A stretch of DNA of 64,000 bases from Hibiscus mutabilis (Eukaryota > Streptophyta > Magnoliopsida > Malvales > Malvaceae). Position 1 is the first letter of the stretch. Every line of letters begins with the position of its first letter. The stretch covers positions 35,356,508-35,420,507 of the forward strand of contig CM033718.1 of assembly GCA_019671005.1 (NCBI GenBank). Reading direction: 5' to 3'. This document shows positions 46,301 to 56,799 of this stretch, one piece after another. A program made the translations under genes and the position numbers. The notes beneath the pieces were generated by a model. The model worked only from the letters and a program-made list of their open reading frames with translations, searched no databases and was not told where the DNA came from.

Positions 46301-46629
46301 TTTTGAGCTGGTTTTTGGCAGGCAAGCATGTAATCTAATTAATTGAGGTTTGGTATCTTGAATTATTATTAAATCCTTATAATTTCTCTAGATTTGCAAT
46401 TTAGTCCCTAAATTGTAATTCACTCAATTGGATGTCAAATTGATGCCCAATTTAGTTGAGTTTTCACCCGCTGCCAGTATGCATATCTTAGGATATAATG
46501 TTGCATCTAGACAAGATAAAAAGAAAAAATGGACCTAAGTTTAGTTAATCAATTCGGGTTTTATTTTGGAAAAACTCAATGTAGCTCGCTCGGTTTGGTT
46601 TGGCGTTTAGGCCGGGTCAAGGGGGTTAC
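43325..46629 (+). mobile_element. Solo gypsy LTR inserted in the LINE (3.3 kb)
   Basis: Starts TGTAACGCC, ends GGGGGTTACA. Flanks are TCCTG (43320-43324) and TCATG (46630-46634), a 5-bp target duplication with one mutation. Without the insert the LINE reading joins between the His-Glu and Val-Val-His parts of a conserved RT motif, confirming the site. No internal retroelement sequence is present, so it is a solo LTR. Same family as the LTR at 11026-14244. Confidence 0.9.
46045..46201. repeat. Paired 10-bp dyads, array F (solo gypsy LTR)
   Basis: Three pairs start at 46045/46065, 46098/46118 and 46171/46192 (distances 20, 20, 21 bp). In the first and third pairs the two members are perfect reverse complements (GTACCGATAT with ATATCGGTAC; GTACCGATAC with GTATCGGTAC). 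Confidence 0.85.
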
Positions 46630-46901
46630 ATCATGTGCAAGAATAAAATTATCAATAATATTCCAAATTGGCATAAAACTCGATTAATTCTAGGAAATCC
46701 AATCAAATAGGAATAGTTTCAAACAGTTGACCATGATTTTAGTAATGACTTTGTATAAAATTGTAAACAAGTTGATTGGCCTGAATTGGGTTAATTTTTT
46801 AGGATTCTCAACTTTACAGGTCACAACCAAGAGATCTGATTAGCTCATTGCTCTAGTAGACCTTTATCAAAGAAATCATACAAAAAATAGATTACTGAAT
46901 C
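46630..46901 (-). pseudogene. LINE reverse transcriptase, upstream block
   Basis: On the minus strand the reading ENPKKLTQFRPINLFTILYKVITKIMVN and then ..NIIDNFILAHD corresponds to the first RT motifs of plant LINEs (FRPISLCNV.YKI.TK...NRL; ISDNIL.AHE). It continues directly into the block at 43324 once the solo LTR is removed. It is cut on its upstream side at 46902 by another LTR. Confidence 0.85.
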
Positions 46902-48248
46902 TGTAACACCCCTCGCCTGTGTTAGGAGCGAGGAGCATTACCGGGTCAAGAAACAAGGTAAATCAAGTTAACCATTACAAGTTATAACATACAATATTAC
47001 GGGCCAATTAAAACTTTTCTATTAACTTAAGGTACAAGATACCATTCAACTACTAGACAAGAAGATTAGCCATCCATTTAGCTTATTGTTCAAGGTACTA
47101 TTCGGCTAACTAGATAACAATCTCAAATAACCATTTTAACTTAGGAGACAAGGTACAATTCGAACACTACCCTATATGATTGACCATTCATCAAGCTAGT
47201 TATATTCATTACCTAGTATTCTATACATTCATTAACAAAAATCAAGTTCTCTATGTTCATTTCTCATATGCGCATCATTACATCATTACAATTTATTGAA
47301 CTATCATCTTCTTTCGATTTAGATTAGTCTAGACTTCTACGACTTCAAATGAATCAAAAAACCATCCTAAGCCTTCTAGATTCCATTTGAATAGGGCAAT
47401 TTATACTATACATGTTCTAAATACAATTTAACAAGTTCATTTCATTAGTTCACCTACATCATTTGCATACAATAGCTTAGGCAAGTTCAAGATCATTCAT
47501 TCATTTAACATGACAACAAGATTCATACAAAATACCATAAATTAGCACATTTATATACAATCCAAAAGTGCCATTAAGGTTAATACACATAATTAAGTTT
47601 TACATACATGTTAATTACAACTCAAGATGCATGAACTTAGATAATCTAGACCAACTAAAGCCACCAACTAGGAGTGTAACAAAATAGAAGTAAGCCATAC
47701 TTTCCAACTTCACTTGTGTAATGCTTTAGCTCTAGAATGAGAAACTTTGATCACTTTAGGACCTGTGGCTTGGGAAGAAGGAAAAACGAGAGTGGTAAGT
47801 ACATAATGTACCTAGTGAGGTAGCACTTAGATCTAGCAAGTTATCCAGATTATTTAACTTTAGGTGTCTTCTGTTCATCTTAGTCAAGATTAACTTAGTT
47901 AGGCTTCAATCAAGATTAAGCAAGACCTAGATAGTTCACAAAGCAACTTTTGAATAAACAAGCTCAATGTTCCATTTCGGAAATTTACATAATGCAACCA
48001 AGCAAGTAGTCATGTTCAAGTACTAATTTAACCAATCATGCTTTGATAGACAAGAATCATCAAATCAACAAAGAGATCACCCAATCTAATTTGAATAGGG
48101 TCCTTATTATCTTGTGACTTATCTTTCAAGTAATGAGCAATTCAAGATAATAGGTGTATCATTTCTTTCATGTAATCCCATTTCAATACCAGCTCATTAA
48201 CAAGAGTCAAGTTTGCTCATTCATTATCATGTTAACATGTCTTATTAC
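46902..48248 (-). mobile_element. Truncated gypsy LTR, related to the next one
   Basis: Starts TGTAACACCCC next to the LINE and runs to 48248, where a second LTR starts. It shares structure and short phrases with the LTR at 48249-52078, e.g. GTAAGTACATAATGTACCTAGTGAGG near 47790 versus the similar word near 49285. It is probably the 3' end of an older related element into which the next element inserted. No coding sequence. Confidence 0.6.
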
Positions 48249-51200
48249 TGTAACACCCCATCCCCGGGTTAGTCGTAACTCGGATCAGGAGCGTTACCAA
48301 AGCAAGAACAAAGTAAAAGATAGGTTACTTGTCGAACAAGTAACCTCGATATACAAGACTTGCAATACAAGTAACCTAAACACAACCATTCAAAACATAC
48401 AAGTAATCCACATTAAACAAAAACAACATACTTAGAATGCTAATTTAGGTACTAATTTGTTTCATTTCATACTTATATCCTAAGTTACCATTATCATATT
48501 ACCATTCCAGTCAATTCATATACATCATTCAAACAACAATCACAAGTGTGGCATACTTCACAATAGATTACTATTAGACATAATTCAACTTTCATTCTTA
48601 CTACAAATTCTTGTATTCTATTCGAATGATACAAGGAGGTCACTTAACTCATTTCAATTAGCTTACTTGCATCTCAAGATACTACTTATTCAACCAATTA
48701 ACATGATCAATACAAAGCATCCAACTTACATTCTTATTACATATTCTTACACCTATTCAAACTATAAGGTGATCCCTAATCACATTTCATTTGTTTCTTT
48801 TTCAATCAAGACATACTATTTCATGGCATATTTGGTTAATACATTGTTAATGCATGCTTAAACATACCTTAGCCTCAATCTCAACGTTGCCGAATCATGC
48901 CAATAGCCATAAGAACAAATGCATGATCATACACATTGGTCTAGCATTCGAATTAAACAAGGTTCAACAAACATTGAATTTCTAACATATTATGAGAAGC
49001 ATTATACTAACTTATATACATATCAGCCAAGTTATATACATAGTTTAAATCATCCAAGTTGGTTACATGATAGGCCCATTAAAACATTACATATACTAGT
49101 CTTAAACACACATCCAAATGCATGATCAAAGCTACCTATTACAAGATCTAGTGCCACCAAAGTAGGAGTATACAAAGAGTATGAAATCATACTTTCAAGC
49201 TTGCTTCAAGATGTTGCTTCGATCTAAAGATATCCTCTTGATAATGTCTTTAATCTGTTATGGGAAGAATGAAGAGTAGAGTGGTAAGTACAAGTTATGT
49301 ACTTAGTGAGGTAACACTAAGTCTAGCCAATTTCAAGTATACATATCCAAGTTTACATGTATTTCAAAGAATCAAGATCATCTCTACATGACACATACCA
49401 TTTGAATTCAAGGAGTATCCTAGGCACTCTTCATATATCACAAAATCAACATAGCAACATCTATCATAATACCCATATGCTATTCGAATATCTTGCTTAG
49501 AAGACAAGCAACCAAATACTCCAATTACAAGGTAGGCATTCTTACCCAAAGTCATCATTTATACATTTCTTTCATGAGAAGTATCTAGTTATACAACCAT
49601 TCATGTGTCATCTTTCAAGGCAAGGGAATTCATTCAAGAATCTTACAAATCAATCAATGTTTATATCACACCACCAAAGCAAACAATGTTCATTTCAAGT
49701 TATTAAGTCATCTTATAACACCCTTGGTAAGTAGTTTACTAGATAATCAAATCTGCAACAATATGCACCGTCGTGCCAATATGCACCGTAGTGCCAATAT
49801 GAACCGTAGTGCCAATATGAGCTCAAGATTCTAAGGCATGCCCTCATATCTATCCAAACCAGCTACCAAGGTTGTTGATTATCCATTTCATTCAAGCTTT
49901 ATACATTTCAATATCCAGTACAAGATTATATCATTCAAAGGCCAAGCCCTTAGGCTTATGGAGTCTTAACTCTCAAGACAAGTCTATCCATGCCATTCGA
50001 ATGGCATGAATACAAAGTGGTACCATTGTTCAATTCATTTCAACCAGCCATGCATATCAATCTCAAACACATGCATATGTATGCAATGTGCGTACCTTAT
50101 TCTTCGAGCAAGCATGCCATTTCTTACCTTTGGCATAAGCAATGCAACATTTCAAGCATTTCATTTCATTTGCTTAACACTCAAGTAAACACATAGAACA
50201 TGGTATCAAACAAGTTGTCATACATGTCATTCTTCCCTTAATTAGCCAAATATGTATTAGGTCATGTTACATGGCAATGACATTGAATTAAGACAGTAAC
50301 AAGGTTGGTTAGGACCTAGTCCCAACCCAAAGGATAGTTACACTCACAATACTCCTAGCAAATCAATTGTCTTGTATCCAAATCCCTTTGCCTCTAGATT
50401 TGGGATGTCCACTCCTATATTCCTCTTCCACAACTTTCTGCCCTTGGTCTAGCAAGCATAACACATACATTTCATCAAAACAAGCACATAATGTCACACA
50501 ATTATAGTAGCAATGTTACCACATTTGTACCTAACATTTAGCTACTATTTTTATGCTTTCTTTTAAGCATTTATTACTAGTTCATATCCATATTGTTATT
50601 ACCTCATTTTAAGACATAACTGGACAGGTTACAATGTCCCAAAACTGTTTTGGAAACAATTTGCATCTAGGTGTAAAAACAGTCCCAAACTGCTGCTGCC
50701 TGGCAGTTTGCACATTGTCCCTTTAAATGGTCATATCTTTTAATCCGTACGTCAGAATTTTGATTACTATACACCATTGGAAAGCTAACAAATTATTCTT
50801 TAATACCATAATGGACTTGCATTTTAGTTCTTAGCCAATTAGTACAGCTTATTGTTCAAAGACAGGGCATTTACACTGCTTGGACAGTTTGCACTATCCA
50901 GCAATTTCTATTTACAGTTTCCAGCATAGGACCCCGTTTTCAGTTCTGTTTTCACCTAATGAAAGTAGACATACTAAGGATCATGTCACGAAAATTTCAG
51001 GCTGAATTTGATCTATACAATATTTGGTGAATTTTCAAAGTTACTGCCCAGAACAGAGCAATTCTGGGCAGATTGTACCTATTCACATTTTAATTCCTTA
51101 AATTCATTTTAACCAATGTTTTGGCCCTATAATTCATTTCATATGACATCCTAAACATGTTTAGTCAATGCTAATTCATTATTCAAGATGGCCAAAACAG

Positions 51201-52078
51201 AGTAAGTTGGTTAAGTTGTTTAATTTTGCATGATTACACAATATGTTCTTACTAAAACAGTTTCTATGCTATATGACTATGTTCATACTTTTATCTTTCA
51301 TTTCCAGCATTGGTTGCTAACAATTCATCTTGTTTAACACCTTAATTACATTACTAATCATGATCATGTTCAATTCATTAATTCCATAGTTCAATTACAA
51401 GTTCTAACTATTCAATTCTTACATCAACATCTCATTTCAATTTTCCAGCAACCTAGCTTTGTTACACTATCACATACACATAATTTCCAGCATAATACCT
51501 AGTGTTAATTCTTCAAATTTGCATAATTCTACAACCATTCAATCATCTAACAACATATTCAATAGTTAATTTCATCTATAATCATCAAAACAGTCCAATT
51601 CAACAAGTATAGTTGCCTATTCGATTGAACAAGAGTAGATTCATACTTACTTTGCTTCTAGCTTTAATTCCCTTACAAAATCCTATACATGCAAGCTTAA
51701 TTCCCTTCTTCAATGGCTGATTTCTCAAGCTCTCTTTCTCCCTATTTTCTCTCATTCAATTCGGCCAACAAAGAGAAATGAAGAAGATGTTGACAACATC
51801 TAATCCAAGTTATTGGATTTGTGAATTCTCCAAATTGTCCCTTAATTAACCCTTATTATTCACTTAATCAAGGGCATTAGGGGAAACAAGGAATTTAGCA
51901 TGCATTCCCAATCTTTCTCATTTAATTCAATGTAGTCACTTTAAATTGATCACTTATTTCATCTATTCTTTCAATTAGATCCTTGACTAATCAATTTAGC
52001 TTAAATTCTAGGTTCAATTAAGCTATCAACTTATGCAATTGGTTTCAATACTTCTAGGTTAGGATTTAGGGTGTTACA
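48249..52078 (-). mobile_element. 3' LTR of a minus-strand gypsy element (3.8 kb)
   Basis: Starts TGTAACACCCC, ends GGGTGTTACA, with a polypurine tract and integrase coding directly to the right on the minus strand. It is nearly identical to the 5' LTR at 56800-60420 over about 3.6 kb, so insertion was fairly recent relative to the other elements. The left flank is ATTAC; the matching right flank is lost. Confidence 0.9.
49761..49814 (+). repeat. 18-bp tandem repeat, 3 copies (3' LTR)
   Basis: Units ATATGCACCGTCGTGCCA, ATATGCACCGTAGTGCCA and ATATGAACCGTAGTGCCA. Each contains the dyad GCAC..GTGC. Confidence 0.9.
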
Positions 52079-52080
52079 AT

Positions 52081-52096
52081 TCCCCCCCTTAAAAGA
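52081..52096 (-). other. Polypurine tract (minus strand)
   Basis: TCCCCCCCTTAAAAG on the plus strand gives a G-run purine tract just before the 3' LTR in element orientation. Confidence 0.8.
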
Positions 52097-54790
52097 AAAA
52101 TTCGTCCTCGAATTTTTACCTGAATCAAATAGGTGAGGATATTGCTTCCTCGTGACTTCTTCAGATTCCCATGTAGCTTCTTCCACCTTATGATTTCTCC
52201 ATAAGATCTTAACAAGGGAAACAATCTTGTTCCGAAGATTCCTTACTTATCAGTCAAGAATCTGAATAGGTTCTTCTTCGTAGGATAAATCAGGATTCAA
52301 TTCTACTTCTTCGGGCTCAAGAATGTGTGAAGGATCAGACCAATACCTTCTAAGAATTGTGGAAGACATTGTGTATTTTATCTAATTCTCTAGGAAGAGC
52401 TAGTCGATAGGCCACTGTTCCAATTCTTTCAATTACTTCAAACGGTCCAATGTATCGGGGACTGATCTTCCCTTTTCTTCCAAATCTAAGCTTAGGAAGA
52501 CTTTGTCTCCAATAGCATACTGGATATCTCTCCTTTTCAGGTTAGCATACGCTTTCTGTCTATCGTAAGCTGCCTTCAATCGATCGTGAAAGATCTTGAT
52601 TTGTTCTTTGGTTTCCCAAAGCAATTGAGGTCCTAGAATCTTGTTATCTGCCAATTCGGACCAGCATAGAGGAGTTATTCAGCTTCTACCATATAGAGCT
52701 TCAAATGGTGCCATTTGAATAGACGATTGATAGCTATTATTGTAGGCAAACTCTACAAGAGGTAGTGATTTCTCCCAATTCTTCCCGAAGTCGATAACAC
52801 AAGCTCGTAGCATATCTTCTAGCACTTGAATGATTCTCTCAGAATGGCCATCCGATTGAGGATTAAAGGCCGTACTAAGATGTACTTTATCTCCTAGAGC
52901 TTTCTGCAAAGAATTCTAGAATCGAGATGCGAATCGAGGGTCACGATCGGAGATGATTGTTGTAGGTACACCGTGTAACCGAATCACTTCACTGATGTAC
53001 AACTCGGTAAGGGTTTCCAAGCTCATGTTCATACGAACATGGATGAAGTGAGTAGATTTAGTGAATCTATCAACAATCACCCATACAACATCATTCTTTC
53101 TTAGAGTAGAAGGAAGACCGGTGACAAAGTCTATAGTAATTCGATCTCACTTCCACTGGGGAAGTTCAATAGGTTGGAGCAGTCTAGTAGGGACTCGATG
53201 CTCGGCTTTGACTCTTTGACAAGTTAAGCACTTGGATACGAAGTCTGTGAATGTAGATTTCATTCTTGGCCACCAGTATAGTGGCTTTAGGTCCTTATAC
53301 GTCTTAATCGATTCAGTGTGGATCGAGAAAGAACTTTGATGAGCTTCTTTTAACATTTCTTGTCTTAATTCCTCTTTGTTAGGAACACACACTCTATTTT
53401 TGAAATAGAGGAGTCCATTTGACTTGAGAGAGAAGTCAGAGCTAGACTCAGAAGCAAGTTTAGACATGATTTTCTAAAGATCTGGATCAACTTGTTGGAG
53501 TTCTTTAATTCTCTAGATGAAATCGGATTGAACTTGAAGTCCAGACAAAAATTTTTGGCCCTTGGATAGTCGAAAATGAGCATTTAAAGCCGTATTAGCT
53601 ACGAAAGAATTAACAAGGTCATTAGAATGATTTTCAATAGATTTCTTGCAATGCAAGGCATTGTTCGAATTATTTCTTGAAGAACAAGGCATTGTTCGAA
53701 TTCTTTCTTACAAGCTAAGAAAGACTCAATTTCAATAGTTACAAGTATTTTAGACACAATTCTTATTTGAATGACAATTTACTTTTCAAGGAGTATTTGA
53801 ATAGCAACTTGTAGCTTAAGGAAACTCCAAATTCATTGTTTGCATAATAAGAGAAGGCATGATTCAAATGAATTCAATCAGAATTCTAGATTTAGGAGTT
53901 ACTCGAGTATGGTCTGCGACTAAGGGTGTCAACAACTATGTTTGCTTTCCCCAGATGGTAGTCGATAACCAAGTTGTAATCCTTAAGTAATTCGAGCCAT
54001 CTCCTTTGCCTCAGATTCAAGTCCTTTGAGTTAGAAGGTATTTGAGACTTTTGTGATCGGTAAATAGATTGCATTTCTCTCCGTATAAGTAGTGTCTCCA
54101 TATCTTGAGAGCAAATATGATAGCTGCTAGTTCCAGATCATGTGTTGGATAATTAGACTCTTGAGGCTTCCGTTACCTTGAAGCGTAAGTAATTACTTTC
54201 CCATCTTGCATCAGGACACAACCGAGTCCTAGATGAGAAGCATCACTGTAAACGGTGAATTCTTTGCCCGATTCTGGTTGGATGAGTATCGAGGCATGAG
54301 CTAGAGCTTTCTTAAGTTGATTAAAGCTTCGTTGTTGGTTCTCCAACCAAACGAAAGGCATATTTTTTGCGGGTAAGCTTAGTAAGGCTTGCGGCAATGG
54401 AGGAAAAGCCCTTAACAAACCTTCTGTAATACCCAGCTAAACTGAGAAAGCTTCGGACCTCGTTTACATTCTTTAGAGGTCTCCAATTTAGAATAGACTA
54501 AATCTTGCTTGGATCGATTTTGATTCCTTCAGCCGAGATAACGTGGCCGAGGAAAGAAACTTCTGGTAACCATAATTCACATTTGGAAAACTTGGCATAC
54601 AATTAAGACAATTAAGAGGTGTTCAGCCTGTTCCTCCTTATTCTGAGAGTACATTAGGATGTTGTCGATGAAGACAACTACAAATTTGTCGAGATAGGCT
54701 TGAATACCCGATTCATGAGATCCATGAAAGCAGCCGAAGCATTCGTTAACCCGAATGGCATTACGAGGAACTCGAAGTGGCCATATCGAG
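52097..54790 (-). pseudogene. Ty3/gypsy integrase, RNase H and RT 3' part
   Basis: Minus strand, upstream to downstream. The RT catalytic box reads FIDN instead of FIDD (about 54665-54676). RNase H words are TVYSDASHLGLGCVLMQ (54173-54418) and DYHLGKANIVVDTLSRR (53892-54101). The integrase zinc region is WWPRMK...CLTCQRVKAEHRVPTRLLQPIELPQWK (53147-53467), then STAFNPQSDGHSERIIQVLEDMLRACVIDFG..W..SLPLVEFAYNNSYQSS (52679-52909), and the C-terminal part (52433-52654). Stops and shifts separate the blocks. The RT is interrupted at 54790 by a hAT-like element and continues at 55904. Confidence 0.88.
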
Positions 54791-55107
54791 CAGGGATTTA
54801 AATAGCGTTCGCGGTCACGTTTTCGGTCGCGTCGTGGTTATCACGGTTGGTGACATAACAGAGGCTATTGCGGTCATTACGAATGTCACGGTCGTGAATT
54901 GTTTTTAAAATTTGCACAACTTATTGTAAAATATAACAATATTTATAATTATAAAAAGTTATTTTTAATGATATTTAGAGTATTGTCTAAACAAAAATGA
55001 ACATAAATAAATTAGAATGGATTAAAAATGTCTATTATAATTGTGAGATAGGAGATTAAATTCCTTACGATTTTATTAAAGAGTTCTTTTCCACTGGCAA
55101 AATCAAG

Positions 55108-55144
<37 letters not shown>

Positions 55145-55895
55145 CTACCAATCAATACCTAAATTAAAAAAATGATCAAGGTAAATATCAACAATGGAAG
55201 AATTTAATTACAATTATAAAAAGTTACTTTTAATGATTTTTAGAGTATTTTCCAACACTTATAAAAGGATTTAATTGAAAGAAAATAAGATTTAGAAGCT
55301 CAATTGGAAGTTTCATTATGGATTTAAGGACTTAATTGGAAATGGAATAAAACAAACCATCTTAATTAAACTAAAAATCTGCCATAAATGACTAAATTGT
55401 AAGCATACTAAAACCTTTAAGCCTCTCCGAAAATTCACTAAAACTTGAACCTTCTTTCCCGCCATTTACCCTTTTTAATGTTTTAAGTTCATCTTCCTCA
55501 TTCTCTCTCCCGCCCATTCACTGCAACATTCTCCATTTCTCCTCCCCATTTTCATATCCGGTCATCAACCATTCACTGTCTGTGAAATGCACCAGACGCA
55601 CCATTCAACTCCTCGTCCCGTCCCAAGCAAACCCCTATCAACCGTTTCTCCTCCCCATCGGTCGTTAACGAGATTCGAGACAAAAAACCTTTGACGAACC
55701 ATTGGTCTGACAATGGGGATAGCGTTCCGCTATCGTCGCGACCGATCGCTATCCCGTTATTTCGTGTCCACGACAGCCCACTATCGTCGTGATTCTGTTT
55801 CCCACCGTGATTTCCTTCGATTGTAGTTTCGAACAACGGCACGACCACAATTTCACAGTCGCTATCGCATTAGCGGAGCACTATTTAAATCCCTG
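54791..55895. mobile_element. Non-autonomous hAT-like element with 8-bp target duplication
   Basis: Perfect 15-bp terminal inverted repeats CAGGGATTTAAATAG, flanked by ATATCGAG on both sides (54783-54790 and 55896-55903). Removing it restores the gypsy RT reading (..YGHFEFL). Length 1105 bp; no transposase frame. Both ends are rich in CpG words such as GCGGTCA, CACGG and GATAGCG within about 180-250 bp, against an AT-rich middle that includes a TA microsatellite. Such subterminal repeats are where hAT transposases bind. Confidence 0.9.
55111..55139. repeat. (TA)n microsatellite
   Basis: Uninterrupted TA dinucleotides in the middle of the hAT-like element. The homologous tract in the second copy is at about 62021-62047. 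Confidence 0.9.
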
Positions 55896-55903
55896 ATATC
55901 GAG

Positions 55904-56580
55904 TATGAAAGGCTCTCTTGGGTACGTCTTGTTCTTTCACTTTCATTTAATAGTACCCTGATCTAAGGTCGATCTTTGAAAATACGGAAGCATCCCTGAG
56001 TTGATCAAAATGATCTTCAATTCTGGGCAGGGGATACCGGTTCTTGATAGTGAGCTTGTTTAGCTGACGATAGTCAATACAAAGCCGTATAGTCCCGTCT
56101 TTCTTTTTCACGAACAGGACTGGAGCACCCCAAGGATAAGTGCTAGGCCAAATAAAGCCTTTATCTTGTAGCTCTTGGAGTTGCTCTTGAGTTCTTCCAG
56201 TTCAATAGTGTCATTCGTTAAGGTGTGATGGACATCGGAGTTGTTCCAGGTTGAACTTCAATCTCGAATTCAAGTTCATCTTGTATAGTCATGGCAGCAA
56301 AGATTGAGGTCAATTTTCTATCAGTTAGGAGGATTGATTCATTTCCTAAGCCCCAGAGATACAGTCTTCTATTTAGGCAATCTACTCAGGCCTCATGTTT
56401 ACTTAGCCAATCTAGTCCTAACACTAGATCGAGTTCACAATTTGGCAATATATATAAATCAATAGGAAACTGTATGTTTCGAATGACTATAGAACATTCC
56501 TTGCAAAGGAAGTTAATGGATGTGATTCCCCCTATTGGGTTCGAAACTACAAGGCTTTGCTTTACAATTTCAGGTTTCAT
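55904..56580 (-). pseudogene. Ty3/gypsy RT 5' part and protease remnant
   Basis: Minus strand: FPIDLYILPNCELDLVLGLDWLSKH (protease end, 56386-56580), then the RT words LQDKGFIWPSTYPWGAPVLFVKKKDGTIRLCIDYRQLNKLTIKNRYPLPRI.. and FSKIDLRSGYY up to 55904, where the hAT element cuts the motif. Gag is absent: only about 220 bp separate this from the primer site, so an internal deletion removed gag. Confidence 0.85.
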
Positions 56581-56799
56581 CTCGAAAGATTATCTCCTTC
56601 ATTCAAGGAGCCTACGAGACTTTCGTTATCCTAGCCAAGTCTTGTTTTTGACATTCTAGTTGAATCAGAACAATAAAGGTTTTAGTTTTCACATTTAAGC
56701 AACAATACAAGCTTATATCAAGTCTCCTAGGTGGCACAATATCCTATATGAGACAAGAGAGCTTATAGAACCGACTAAAAAGCTCTGATTACCAATAAA
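56581..56799 (-). other. Leader with primer-binding site (56782-56795)
   Basis: GCTCTGATTACCAA on the plus strand reads TTGGTAATCAGAGC in element orientation, a tRNA-Met-type primer site with one extra base, 5 bp from the LTR edge. The remainder is leader sequence brought close to the protease remnant by loss of gag. Confidence 0.8.

Noticed and set aside
49761..49814. 18-bp repeats considered as a CRISPR-like array
   Set aside because: Units are contiguous with no unique spacers, and this is plant nuclear DNA.
48154..50196. Short frames repeated at 57220-58783
   Set aside because: They are simply the same positions in the two LTRs of one element; conservation reflects recent copying, not selection on protein.
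55573..55848. Minus-strand 91-codon frame in the hAT-like element
   Set aside because: No transposase motif (no hAT dimerisation block or zinc finger), and it is broken in the second copy.
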